Made by a program: the position numbers and the translations under genes. Below are positions 1 to 11,246 of a DNA stretch of 64,000 nt, one piece after another. The notes beneath the pieces are model-generated. The model did no database searches. It saw nothing but the letters and a program-made list of their open reading frames with translations, and had not been told where the DNA came from. The DNA comes from Trigonopsis variabilis (taxonomy: Eukaryota; Ascomycota; Trigonopsidomycetes; Trigonopsidales; Trigonopsidaceae). The stretch lies in the NCBI GenBank assembly GCA_003707065.3, contig PPXM03000005.1, positions 62,001 to 126,000 of the forward strand, written 5' to 3'. Position 1 is the stretch's first letter. Every line of letters starts with the position of its first letter.

Positions 1-670
1 CTGTGGACCTCCATCAAAGGGGCGGCTCCTTTCTGCATTTCCGGTTCCAGTGGCGACGGAAGAAGACTCGCCGGGACAACCACTCGCCTATAGCAGCTCT
101 CTCTATGCACCTGATAGTGAGTTTTCTCAAGCCATGAAATTGGCGGTCTCTGAAGATGGCAACAGGGTGGCTATATGGAATGGCACATTCAGCCAGCCCC
201 TGAGTCTATACTCTACAGAGCCGCACGTTCTTTTGCTCGAAAGATCAATCATGATCAAATACGAAAGGTGGAGTCGAGACGCCCATGCTCCAGATTTCAG
301 TCCGCTGGAGATTGTTCCCCGTTGCGTACTTCCGATAACGACAGAGACCACCGGGTTTGTGTTGAATATGTGGTTCATAGGGAGCAGCTATCTCATGCTC
401 AGAACTATCAGGAAGTACTCTATTCTAACTGGTAAACTCTGTTCAGTCACGTCAGGGGACGTGAACGCTTTACATCGCCATCTTAAGGCTTCGATAGTCG
501 TCGCGTCAGCTAGCGATAATGCCGTCAAGTCCCATCTTGCTGCTTTTTCTTCCCGATTATCGTTCGATTATGCTATGGACTCTGATGTCCTGCGTTATTA
601 TGACGAAAATTCCTTGCAGGACTATATTTTTCGTGACGAACTTGTCTACCTGAAGCTCGGTGATGGATGA
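1..670 (+). CDS. 3' end of an unidentified protein-coding gene (cut by left edge)
   Basis: The frame starting at base 2 is open from the window edge to a TGA at 668-670, giving at least 222 C-terminal residues. The first plausible in-window start is a GTG, so the true start lies upstream and the gene is partial. I recognise no family. One segment (LAVSEDGNRVAIWNG, just downstream of the left edge) reads like a single beta-propeller blade, and the tail is rich in Asp, Tyr and Leu, as in some fungal F-box or WD-like proteins. This is only a resemblance. No membrane segment is visible. The next gene, a Zn2Cys6 regulator, starts about 450 bp downstream on the same strand. Confidence 0.55.
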   Translation, partial: CGPPSKGRLLSAFPVPVATEEDSPGQPLAYSSSLYAPDSEFSQAMKLAVSEDGNRVAIWNGTFSQPLSLYSTEPHVLLLERSIMIKYERWSRDAHAPDFSPLEIVPRCVLPITTETTGFVLNMWFIGSSYLMLRTIRKYSILTGKLCSVTSGDVNALHRHLKASIVVASASDNAVKSHLAAFSSRLSFDYAMDSDVLRYYDENSLQDYIFRDELVYLKLGDG

Positions 671-1123
671 AAAAGTACTTCTTTCATACTCACTGTTACT
701 ATTGGTATTACTCGGGTCTTTGTGATCATATTATTTTGAAGTAACGATGCCATTGGCGATGATTCTTCTCCAGGCGCTATTCGACGAGTCTTTGAACTAT
801 GTCCTGAGCGTGAACTTGCCTGGTGTTGTCTAGTCTCTAATTTTTTTCCTCCCTCCCAACATCCCGTACACTAGCGTAGAGGATACACCTCCAAGTATCA
901 GTCAATCGTAGTCTTCTTACACACTCTAATAATGCTTTACTTATCACAAACATATTGCCTTCCTCCTTCATCACAAAGAATCGTAGATGGTATATCTATG
1001 GCCAATGATACGGGCTTGCGATAAGACAGCCGTTACATCTCGCCGGGTGGGGAAACTTCTCAACGTTCTTGGATCCTGGGGATAAAGGCTCAGGTCAGTT
1101 CATGAGCGCAGCTATTGGATGTC
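671..1123. other. Intergenic, upstream region of regulator 1
   Basis: About 450 bp between the partial gene and regulator 1. The first 250 bases are T-rich on the + strand and would contain the 3' UTR of the left gene. The rest should hold the promoter of regulator 1. I see no RNA gene or obvious operator. Confidence 0.5.
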
Positions 1124-3243
1124 ATGAGCCCGTCAGCCGTTCATAAACTCAGGTGAGTAATGTTAATCTTCTCTCAGCTAATGTTAGCTGCGTCGGCTGT
1201 CGCAAACGAAAGGTAAGACAAACATCGTTCTTCTAGCTCTGGGGAAATCTCCTGGGGATGGAACATACAATCAAAGACGCGATTCACTTGCTTATTTGAT
1301 TTTGGTACAGATTGTGCTCACATTAGGCAAAATGCGATAAACAGGAGGTCTGCCAGAATTGCAAAAAAAATAATATCGAGTGTGTATATAGAGACATAGA
1401 TGACCGGAAACGACGGTTTCCTACCAGTTATGTCTTTTCTTTAGAGAATCGAATTGCCAGCTTAGAGTCGATTCTCATGACTTTGAAATCATCTCCTTCC
1501 GGTCAACAGAACCTCCTTCTTCAGTCTCTGTCACTCTCGGAAAATCGGGGTCCTTCAGCACCTAAAAAACAATGCAAAGCGGATCCATCAAAGACAGAGT
1601 TGCCTGTGTTGGTGAATCGACGATCGTATGGGTCGATTCTGTGTTATGGTCCTAGCAGCGTCTACGACTCGACCTTGATGGAAGAAGAACAGAAACTGAA
1701 CATGACAATCAACCAGAAAAATGACGACAACTATAATGAGATCATTGACGAGTGTCTTCGATTGTTTTTTCGATGGCAATATCACCAATTTATGTTTGTG
1801 CACAGGGAAACGTATCTTCGAGACTATTATCGACACCTTTTCAAAGGCATGTTCAGCCCCGAACATCTGACCTTCGCCATCTGTGCAATTGGATCAAAGA
1901 TGTCAGACGATCCTTCGATAAGGAACCGATCGCCTCAATTCTACAATATGGCGTGGAGTCGCTTGCTTGCTATCGGCCTCGATAAGTCTCATCTCACAAC
2001 AGTACAAAGCCTGGAATGCTTAGCCATGTGTGATATTGGAGCGGGTCGAATTTCGTCGGCCTGGATGCTTTCAGGAATGGCCCTGAGAATGGGCCAAGAC
2101 CTCGGATTCCAACTAAACCCTAACCGGTGGCTGACTATGGATCCTATGCTTACTGCAGATGAACTGGCTGTACGGAAACGAATCTACTGGGGAAGCTACG
2201 TCTGTGATCGGTTCACGAGCTTTCTCTTGGGTCGCCCCACAGCTATGCAACTATCAGACACCGATAATCCCTCGATGGAGGACTTGCCTGAATTTAGAGG
2301 CTATGAAGAGTTTCTCTACCAAGGAAAAAACACTCACCTTGACTGGACAGCTTCAATCGGTTTGAAAATGCTGATCGAGATATCAAACATCATCTCTGAG
2401 ATTTTGTCCAAGGTCTTCAAACCCGTTCACGGAGATGTCAACTCGCAGCTTGAAAATCTTGAGAAATGTAACCTGACTCTATTAAAATGGCGCGATAATC
2501 TGCCACCAGAAATGGCATGGGATGAGCAACGCTTACGAAAGGAAATAGGATTTATTCCAAGCCGGAACGCGGGCATCTTTCTTTACTATATCGTTCTCAT
2601 GGGTCTCAATCGGCCTTTTCTTGACCGTCAAGATATCGTAGCGAATTGTCTTACGTCGGCCAAACTTTGTCAGATGGCAATCGAGGGCGTCTACATAGCA
2701 GTCAGCGGGATTCATGAGGTCGGATATATAAAAAAGGCCCCTCTTTTTTTGGTGTACGCCTGCATGACAGCATGTAGTATCATTCTAGCAGGGGTGGGGC
2801 AATTCGAGCCTTCATTTGAAGAAACCAAGCGAGAAAAGGTCAACTTTTTTCTTGCAACCTTACGAGAATGTGCGGATGCATGGGAGATTGCATCGCGCGC
2901 GGTGGCCAAGATTGAGCTTTCGCTTCAATCCAAAGAAACCGAGCCTAGTACCGCCATGAATTCTCCAAGTGTCAAGGCACGAGTTTTTGCAAAACCACAG
3001 GCTGCTGCTTCTTCCTCTTCAGCAGCAGTGCCCGAGTCTCTGACGAAATCTCCGGTGCCAGGAATTGAAATGGGTCCCGAGGTTATGGACTTTGGTATGA
3101 AAGAGGAAGAACCAGGCCAATTAAAGATTGGAGACAATGTTGAAGATCTAGATCCAAATAATATGCTCATGACATTCAACGAGGCCAACGCTGAAGATTT
3201 CTGGATGAGACTGTTCCCAGACATTTGTTTTGTTGAAAACTAG
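1124..3243 (+). CDS. Zn2Cys6 fungal transcription factor (regulator 1), three exons
   Basis: A DNA-binding regulator of the Gal4-type class. Joining 1124-1152, 1188-1212 and 1327-3243 gives 656 residues starting MSPSAVHKLSCVGC. The splices restore a complete CX2CX6CX5CX2CX6C binuclear zinc cluster at about residues 11-36, followed by a basic linker and a short heptad-like dimerisation stretch (LENRIASLESIL). Without splicing the zinc cluster is lost. Residues of roughly 110-390 form the fungal-specific regulatory (middle homology) domain, including RIYWGSYVCDRFTSFLLGRP. The C-terminus is acidic and may be an activation domain. Introns are 35 nt and 114 nt; the second has a weak branch site (CTCAC), so its exact ends are the least certain part. 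The target is unknown; its position at the edge of the amidase block suggests a pathway regulator. Confidence 0.85.
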
Positions 3244-3706
3244 AGATACAGCTCATGCAGGTTGGTCAAGGACATTTGGTACAACAATCTATTCGTTGGT
3301 CTATCTTTGTCTAGTTCAACACGGAGGCGGCGATATACTGGAACTTTAAAATTGGGGTAATAAAGCGTGGAAGAATCTGATTCTTGTAGGAAAAAATGAC
3401 GTGTAGGCTAATTGGCGTATCTAATAAATCTAATTATAAAAAGCTCCTCTGTCCCAATAACCGCAGAACACCTAAAAACAAAAGAACACAAAAAGCAAAA
3501 AGAAATAAAGAATAGTTAGAAGCGATGAGTCGGGTCCGACAAAGACCATGACTTCATATATGAATCCGGATAAAGCATCTGTCAAGGGCCACGTCATGCT
3601 CATACACGAGTTTGTGCCAGTTTACAGTGTTCTTCATCTCCGAAGCAAGTCTTCCAGCTGCTGTTGAAAACCGAGCAGAGGCAAATATTAGGACCACCGC
3701 TGGCAT
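3244..3706. other. Intergenic between convergent regulators 1 and 2
   Basis: An A/T-rich 463-bp stretch that must carry the 3' ends and polyadenylation signals of two converging genes. An A-rich patch near 3470-3515 is the only notable composition. No gene is visible. Confidence 0.5.
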
Positions 3707-5202
3707 TCACGTAAAAGGGAGAGCTAGATGGCATTGTCGGATGACGGATATCGAAGGAGGACAAGGCTCATCGGTGCTAGCATTTATAATATCCTTGGTT
3801 TTTAAAAGGAACTCTACAGCTTGGCGTGTAACGAAAGCCGATCCCATAGGCCACTGTGAAACAAATTTGTCCAGGACGTTCAGTGTACGGAGACGGGCAT
3901 CATCTCGGGAAATGACGAGACAAGCGATGAAGACAGGCCACACTGGAAAGAGAAGATGCTTTGAATGAGAAAATTCAAGGTTTGTCAGTTCATCCAAGTT
4001 GTTAAGCAGGTCAGATAACAGAAACGAGATTCGACTATCCGTCTGCGTGTTGGCATTGAACAAAGTCAAAGTTATGTAGATATGTGTAGCGAGCTTGAAC
4101 GTGTTTGCAGTCAATAGAGTGATTCGGAGATCCAGATCATCATGGCGTGAGGATGAACGATCTAGTTTCTGATCCATGTCATAGAGTTCACAAAGCAGCC
4201 TGTGTGCATTTAAGAGAGCAGTATCAGGAGAAACAGTTATTCCATTTGGCTCTCCACTAGTCTGTTCTGCAAACAACTTAGTTGCCCGATAGATAATCGA
4301 CATCAGTTTGGGACAACATCCAAATTGGCCATTGATGATGTCAGATTCCCAGAAAGGCTCGATCCAAGGCCAGTCGGGAAGATCCAAGAAGTCCTTGGGT
4401 GGCATGGCTGTAGCCTGAAGAATGAATCGGCAAGAGAAATATCGGTAAGCGAACAACAAGGGAGGGCACGACAAAACGGTGTCGGGCTGAAGGCTAGCCA
4501 AGATCGAGCGTGCTCCGAGGAGATGGATGATCCAAGAATGGTCGACGTTATCCACAATCGCATGAATACAGAGAAGCATCGTGATCATGAGAGAAACGAG
4601 GCTTTCTGATTCGTTGAGAGAAGCTTGTAAGTTAACCAAGGCCTCGTGCACATAAGTTAGTGACTCTTGCCTTTTCCCTTGGCTGAGATATGATATCGAC
4701 AACAAGCAAGATAATACGGACTGATTGGCCAAAGCAAACGGCACCAAGACGGTTAGGTATTCGTTTTCATCGATTGGCTCAAACACCCTTGGGGGCGCAA
4801 CGACCCGGATGAAGTAGTCCAATAGATCACATTCGCCTTCTTGAAATCTAGCGCTCACCGGCGTCAGATTCTTATACAAAATCAGCCGTCTCGCAGACTC
4901 GGGATGACTAATCATCCTTGCACTCGTATCAAAATCCTGCGTGGTGAAATTCAAAAAATTGGCACATTGGGCACTTAGAAGCTTATTATTTTCAATCAGG
5001 CCAGATATCCAAGTGTATTGGCGAGTAGGATATTCACATTTGAGACCTTTTGTCAGACACCCGTGGCAGGTAGGTCCCCCTTCTAGTTAGCCGATAACAA
5101 GCATGGCTCCAATACCTGAGCATTTCTTCTTCCATTCTAAAGTCAGCTCTATCTGCATTGAAACCAAATACTTTTGCATTGCATACACCGGCGAACGACC
5201 AT
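3707..5202 (-). CDS. Zn2Cys6 fungal transcription factor (regulator 2), three exons
   Basis: A second Gal4-class regulator of 475 residues, built from exons 5202-5172, 5136-5116 and 5082-3707 on the minus strand. Two micro-introns of 35 nt (branch CTGAC, acceptor TTTAG) and 33 nt (branch CTAAC immediately before TAG) both interrupt the zinc cluster. Splicing yields MVVRRCMQCKKWKKKC, then SEGGPTCHGCLTKGLKC, an exact CX2CX6CX6CX2CX6C motif at residues 6-33. The remainder matches the Fungal_trans_2 type of regulatory domain, with long alpha-helical runs and no membrane segment. The gene is transcribed away from the aldehyde dehydrogenase gene and shares a 1.6-kb divergent promoter with it, so it may control that gene. 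The target is not known. Confidence 0.85.
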
Positions 5203-6809
5203 GGCCGCCGTCTCTTGTGCTGCGTGGTATGTCGATAAAGTCGGGCCGGCCATCAATGTTGATTCACACTCCTCTACGTCTGCATATTCTTATTAGGGAC
5301 ATTCTACGTTGGTCTCAGATGGGCTGTAAAGTATACGAGGAGTCGATAGGCCGTGGGCAAGCGCCAAGATAAGGTAAATGACACACGGGTGAGTCTTGGG
5401 AGTGTGAACGAGACATCGATACAGCAGACGACTGTCGATACGGTGTGTCAAGAAGCCGGCGCAAACAAGGCTGAGCAGGGACAAGGGCAGATTTCAGGTT
5501 CAGTAAGAGTTTAAAGGAGGCGACTGAATGATCATATGATTGTATTATTATTTCCTGTATCATGTTCAGTGCATGGGTAGTGTTTGGGGAAGTTCTATGC
5601 TTACCAAACTCTCCAGTCATCTCCGCTAGAGTAATCAAGCAAGCATGGAAACTGCGAGAATGGAACAAGTAAAATAAATATCACTTGCGCACGGAAGCAT
5701 TGGCGGCCATCAATAATGCACTCGTGTGTCCACTACTCCCAGCTTTGGACACGTCCTACTCTCCTGCAACCTTGGAAGATCACCACTATTACTGACATTA
5801 TATTTCCTGAAAACGAAACGAGATTTGCAAAAATACTCTCTTCTACGCTATACTGTATCTTTACTAATTTGCTCGAATCAGCAAGTGTTTCTCCAATTTA
5901 TACGCCAGTTATCGCCAAATCTCACGTCCATGTCAAACTAGAGACGAAGATGGCCGTCAAGTCCACCATAACTCATTGTGTATCTGTCAACATAACTCTA
6001 ATCTCGAAATTTAGACCCAGCAACTTTCTAGTGCACTGCCCCTTGTTGATTTGGCATCTCCAACTTGCTAGGTCAAGATATTATTCAGCCAAGATATTTT
6101 TCAGCTGTCGGACAATACAGTGTCCGCTAGAACAAAATGATCTACTGAATGACAAGGCAATATTGGGCGACGCTAGTGGCAAGAGAGCCCAGCAAGGATG
6201 CCTGTCGAGGAGAGATGAGCACCAGTAGGAAGCAGATAAACGGACGGGAAGATCCGCAATCAACAGAATCCAACAAAACTGATGGCTTATCGCTGATTAT
6301 CGCATACTAATCACCCAGACAATCACCTAGCGTCCGTTCGTCCTATGCTTAGTTCATCACTCGGGATCCTTCAATCCGAGCACATGACCGGTTCCCGAGG
6401 CACACAATTGGCAACACTCATATTATTAAGGATTTTCTCCCAAAGCGTTCGATCCAAAAGAGCTAATTAGCGCACTGCTTGACCTCCAAGGACGACGCCA
6501 ACAAAAGATGCCGCGGTTCTGTGTCTTCTACGCACCGTAGGGTCCACGCCCGAGTCCGAAGGTCATGACTATCCTATTCCAACATGAATTACAGCCGGTT
6601 AATTTCCTAGTCTGTAAACGCAGGTCGGATAAATGCCATTTTTGGGTGCCCGACCCCACCCCCGCGACCTTGCTGTTACGGGGCTACGATCACTCTAGCT
6701 CAACCCCGCACTTTGCGCGGGCGCCGCAGAGAATCATGGGACTCACTATAAAGCTCAGGGTCGCCTAGAAGGGTTCTACTCCTGTTGACTTTGTCACTCA
6801 CATTGAAAA
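5203..6809. promoter_or_regulatory. Divergent intergenic region between regulator 2 and aldehyde dehydrogenase
   Basis: A 1.6-kb region upstream of both flanking genes. A TATA-like TATAAAG lies at 6747-6753, 57 bp before the dehydrogenase ATG. GATA-type sites occur near 6234 and as a TTATC pair near 6288-6302. A C-rich block at about 6650-6662 resembles a stress or carbon response element. Open frames in it have no protein character that I recognise. Confidence 0.4.
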
Positions 6810-8342
6810 ATGCTTCGCTCTAGCCTTCCCCGAGCCTTTTCCGGCAACCTTCGTCGACAACTCCGGTCTCTCAGTACCACTGTGACCTTCCCCAATGGAA
6901 AGTCCTATGAACAGCCCACTGGACTGTACATTGATGGCAAATTCGTACCTGCAGAGGACGGCGCGACGTTTGAGGTTATCTCGCCTTCGACAGAGGAATT
7001 AATCTGCAATGTTTCCGAAGCAAAAGCAGACGACGTCAACAAGGCCGTCAAGGCTGCCAAGCGAGCCTTCAATGAAGGTTGGGGTACCGTGGACCCTCAA
7101 GAGCGAGGCAAAGCATTGATTCGTTTGGCGGATCTGATTGAACAAGAAGCTGACTTGTTTGCCCATATTGAATCTTTGGATAATGGTAAATCTCTTCAAA
7201 ACAGCCGAGGAGATGTTGCATTGGTTGCTAATTACATCCGGTCTTGCGGTGGCTGGGCTGATAAAATCTTTGGCCAGACTATAAACACCGGACCCGACTA
7301 CTTTTCCTACACTGCGCGGGAGCCTTTTGGCGTCTGCGGTCAGATCATCCCCTGGAACTTCCCCCTCTTGATGTGGGCTTGGAAGATTGGCCCTGCCTTG
7401 GCTGCTGGTAACACCGTCGTCTTGAAGCCGGCTGAATCGACTCCGTTGAGTGCCTTGTATGTGTCGAGTTTGTATTCCAAGGCTGGTATTCCCGACGGTG
7501 TCGTCAACATTCTCCCTGGCTTTGGCCCCAGCTGCGGTGATGTGATTGCTCGACACCCTGATATCCGCAAGATTGCCTTCACTGGCTCCACTGCCACCGG
7601 TCGACATGTCGCCAAGGCCGCTGCCGAGTCGAATCTCAAAAAGGTCACCTTAGAATTAGGAGGAAAATCACCCAACATTGTGTTTGCTGATGCCGACATT
7701 CACAAAGCGGTCCGAAATATCATCATTGGTATCTTCTACAACTCGGGCGAGGTTTGCTGTGCCGGTTCACGCGTCTATGTCCATGAGTCCATCTACGACA
7801 AGGTTCTGGCCGAGTTCCGGAAACAAGCCGAGAGCGTCAAGATCGGAGATCCGTTTGACGAAACCACCTTCCAGGGCGCCCAGACTTCCCAGAAACAACT
7901 AGACAAGATCTTGGGCTACATTGATATCGGCAAGAAGGAAGGCGCCCGATTGATCACCGGAGGTGAGCGCCACGGCAGCAAGGGCTACTTCATCCGCCCC
8001 ACCGTCTTTGCCGACGTTAAGCCCGACATGACCATCGTCAAGGAGGAGATCTTTGGACCCGTCGTCACCATCTCCAAGTTCTCGAGCGTCAACGAGGCCA
8101 TCGAGCTCGCCAACGACACCTCGTACGGTCTTGCCGCCGGTATCCACACCGAGTCCCTTTCACTGGCCGTCGAAGCCTCGCGCAAACTCTACACTGGCTC
8201 TGTCTGGATCAACACCTATAATGACTTCCACCCCATGGTGCCTTTCGGTGGCTATGCTGAATCTGGTGTCGGCCGAGAAATGGGCGCCGATGCTCTTGAG
8301 CATTACACCCAGATCAAGGCTGTTCGCGCTAGACTTGTCTAA
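6810..8342 (+). CDS. Mitochondrial NAD(P)-dependent aldehyde dehydrogenase
   Basis: Oxidises aldehydes to carboxylic acids. The 510-residue, intronless protein begins with an Arg/Ser/Leu-rich segment without acidic residues ([20 protein letters not shown]), a typical mitochondrial presequence, before the class 1/2 ALDH fold. Visible landmarks are PWNFP near 181 (cofactor site), FTGST at 257-261 (nucleotide loop), Glu282 in LELGGK (general base) and Cys317 in EVCCAGSR (nucleophile). The usual Gln before VCC is Glu here, a mild variation. Length is normal for Ald4/Ald5-type enzymes. G+C content and codon choice are higher than in neighbours, suggesting strong expression. It lies between two Zn2Cys6 regulators and close to amidases and a transporter, so a catabolic role is plausible. 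The substrate cannot be read from sequence. Confidence 0.95.
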   Translation: MLRSSLPRAFSGNLRRQLRSLSTTVTFPNGKSYEQPTGLYIDGKFVPAEDGATFEVISPSTEELICNVSEAKADDVNKAVKAAKRAFNEGWGTVDPQERGKALIRLADLIEQEADLFAHIESLDNGKSLQNSRGDVALVANYIRSCGGWADKIFGQTINTGPDYFSYTAREPFGVCGQIIPWNFPLLMWAWKIGPALAAGNTVVLKPAESTPLSALYVSSLYSKAGIPDGVVNILPGFGPSCGDVIARHPDIRKIAFTGSTATGRHVAKAAAESNLKKVTLELGGKSPNIVFADADIHKAVRNIIIGIFYNSGEVCCAGSRVYVHESIYDKVLAEFRKQAESVKIGDPFDETTFQGAQTSQKQLDKILGYIDIGKKEGARLITGGERHGSKGYFIRPTVFADVKPDMTIVKEEIFGPVVTISKFSSVNEAIELANDTSYGLAAGIHTESLSLAVEASRKLYTGSVWINTYNDFHPMVPFGGYAESGVGREMGADALEHYTQIKAVRARLV

Positions 8343-8925
8343 TGAAGCTACGAATAAAGAGATGATTGAATGTGTCAACGCCTGCTGCCGTAGAACTTGA
8401 CCAAACTAGCAAACTCCCAATTATGCCCGCATCGTAGCCGTTCGTGACGTGTCGCGGCTTCCAGCCATACAAATATTGCCAGTCTACCCTTGCTCTGATC
8501 CTTGCGTGCCGCTGAAGCTGGTATTCCTTTTCGACCACCAATAAATATGAGATTCTTTCGCTAAGTGGCGTCTTTCAACGCCAGATGATCTGCAATCTGC
8601 CAACGCGCATCTAGAGAGCTGAGGTAACGAGAAATGCCCTCTCCATCTCTGCTCAGTGTGTCTGTACAAATAACCAAGGCAGCTGGACCGAGGAAGCTCA
8701 GCTTAGGCTGAGCTGACTCGAAAATGGCATTCTCGGCTCAGCGTGACGGGATCAGGACAAGCTGCAGTCCACTGCTCAAAACTTTTTGCCACAACAGCAA
8801 GATAAAGAACTATTATTCTCGAATGAGACGTGACTGCTGGATCTAGAGCCGGTCAGACGAAACGATTCAAACTGGTCTGTGTCCTTCAGTCGTTACACCT
8901 CTCCCACTTGCACCATTACATCTTA
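8343..8925. promoter_or_regulatory. Intergenic, promoter of the tandem zinc-cluster regulator
   Basis: 583 bp holding the 3' UTR of the dehydrogenase and the upstream region of the next gene. The notable element is the 8-bp inverted repeat at 8695-8714, listed separately. No gene is supported. Confidence 0.45.
8695..8714. repeat. Perfect inverted repeat upstream of regulator 3
   Basis: AGCTCAGC, a 4-nt spacer TTAG, then GCTGAGCT: perfect 8-bp arms, 212 bp upstream of the ATG at 8926. It could be a dimeric operator or a hairpin in the leader. GCTCAG recurs nearby at 8651-8656 and 8735-8740. The function is inferred from position only. Confidence 0.4.
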
Positions 8926-11028
8926 ATGAAGGACGTCCGGCGGAAGCGGTCTTCTCAGGCTTGCGAGCGATGTCGTCGAAGGAAACACAAATGTAATGGA
9001 CAGAATCCTTGTTTAGGGTGTATAGAAGCACAAGAAGAATGTGTCTTCACGTCTGTTGGCAAGTTAGCGTGTGACCAATGTCGACGACGGAAACGACGAT
9101 GCGACGGTACTCAGCCATGCGAGTATTGTTTCAAGATGGGAAAGCAGTGTACATATATGAGAGAAGGCGAACAAGCTGGGTAAGTTACGAGGTATTGTTG
9201 GGTTCTAACTTGTCTTAGAGATGAGGTCCCGATCGAGCACAGTCAAGCGGTCATCTTGAGTAGGCAAGTTGGTGAAGATCTGGAAATCACGGGCCTGGAA
9301 GCTTTGATGAGGCCTTTAAATAAGGTTAATAAATATACTGCAGCCAATACGTCATTTTTCGGTCTGACCAGTAATGTCAGCTTTATCCAGAATATGTATA
9401 GTTTCGTTACCGAGAGCTCAGACCGGTTGAACAAAATGAGCGATAGCTCAAGGTATCAGTTGCCTCAAGAGTTGTCCCAGATAGGTACCCACACAATATT
9501 TTTCCGTCAATCGGAAGCATTATCAAGTCTCGATCTTCGAGCAAGCAAGCCGGTCTTGATCCAGTTTCTCGATTCCTTCTTTGAAAACTTCCATACTCTC
9601 TGTCCTATTTTTCTTCCCGACGAATTCACGGCTCTAGCTCTCCAGGTGTGGGATCTAGGTGGCCAGGACCTCGAAGATACTGGCAAGATCGACAAGTATC
9701 TTTTAGGATGTATATATCTTGTGATTGCCAATGGAGCGGCATGTATTCCCAACCAGAACCAGTTGATTGATGACATGCCACCCTTTCTTTGGTCGACCTC
9801 TTATTTCCAAAAAGCTCGCAAACTATTAAACAATATCTTCTTTGATGTAAACCTGAACGGCATTGCTTGTCTTACCCTGGCTGGGTATTATCTGCTTTTT
9901 CATGGATCCACCTCGGCAGCCTTTATGTTTTTAGGAACTTCGGTTAACGCTTGCCTCAGCATGGGTCTAAGCAGCACCCACCAAGATCTACTGGACCATG
10001 ATCAGAAGAACCGGTTATGGATATCGACATATTGTATCAACTCATTCATGTCATTTGCATGCGGCCGGATTGGATCTACGGCTGCTGTCAAGTCCATTCC
10101 TAAACCGGTCTCTTCTGCATTTTTCCATACCCACCCAGCAGGCATGCAACTCGATTTCATTTCCATTCGCTGTGGATTTAGTGCTTTGATGGACCGAATT
10201 CAAATCGAGCTCTACCAAGATCCCATCACTTCCGATCTCAACGTTCTTTTCAAAGTAGTCGCCGATCTCAACCTGACTCTCGACAAACTGATGCAAAAAT
10301 ACCCCCAGTTTAACACGGCTACGATTCCTCCAGTCGATACGACCACGCCAGCCCAAGCCAAAGAGTATTGGTGGTGTCGACTATTCTACTATCATATAAA
10401 ACTTGTCATCTATCGCCCTTTGATGATTATTGCTGCATACTTGAAGAACTTCAAACCGTGCGGGGTCTCTGAATCTCAAAATCTCAAGCTTTATGGAGCA
10501 GTTAAGCATTGTGTCGACTCAGCCTTGTCCATTCCCGAGTTCATTATCCTCATGTCGTCTCGATATCCCTTCCTCGAAGGCTCTTGGCTGCTGGGACTCT
10601 ACTTGGAATGGTCCTGTTTTTCACTGATCTTTTACTTTGCAGCCTTCCATGATAAATTCACTGACGACCACGTCTATCATCTCAGCAACGTCATGGACAA
10701 GGTCAAGACTTGTCTTGAATTCACTCCAGGACCAATCGCGAATAGCGATAAACTATTCGCCTCTGATTGTGTGCATCTCCTACACCTCTATTTCCCTCAT
10801 CTCTTTGAAGGAAAAGTCGATCCGACAGAATTGTCTGAAAAAACTATGCAAATGAATACGTTCCTAGGAAATCTCATCAAACGCGGTCATTTAGAAAACG
10901 AGGAAGCTCAAAAGATCTCGACAGAAGATCCTTTACTCTCGGATATCAATCCTATACTGGACACCGATTTGAGTGATCTGGACTTTCAAAATTTTTGGGA
11001 AACAAGTGTACAATGGATGGGGAGTTAG
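8926..11028 (+). CDS. Transcription factor with two tandem Zn2Cys6 clusters (regulator 3)
   Basis: Exons 8926-9179 and 9219-11028 (39-nt intron with TCTAAC branch and TTAG acceptor) encode 687 residues. The N-terminus carries two complete zinc clusters in a row, each CX2CX6CX5CX2CX6C: Cys 13, 16, 23, 29, 32, 39 and Cys 49, 52, 59, 65, 68, 75. Both have the basic RRRK loop used for DNA contact. The intron lies just after the second cluster. Residues of about 160-480 are a fungal-specific regulatory domain, and the C-terminus is acidic. Standard fungal regulators have one cluster, so this one is unusual. I chose the ATG at 8926 because the open frame upstream contains no ATG. It sits between the dehydrogenase and amidase A and is a candidate cluster activator. 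Confidence 0.88.
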
Positions 11029-11246
11029 TTTTATTTTTCTTTTGCTTTTTTTACAAGATCTTATAATAGATGGTGGCTTCAGCAAGCGCTTAGCCTTCTT
11101 TTCTCCGGCGTTTGTTTTTGAGAAAGTTTGCTAGCGAGACGAGGCACTTACGAGTGATAGATTAGAACGATGTAGAGTTGTCTATAGAATAAATGACTGT
11201 TGAATATTTGACGAATGAGGTTCCAGCTGTACATTCAAGCCATTGT

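Noticed and set aside
5716-6228. 170-codon frame between regulator 2 and the aldehyde dehydrogenase
   Set aside because: No recognisable domain, odd composition for this genome, and it occupies the divergent promoter.
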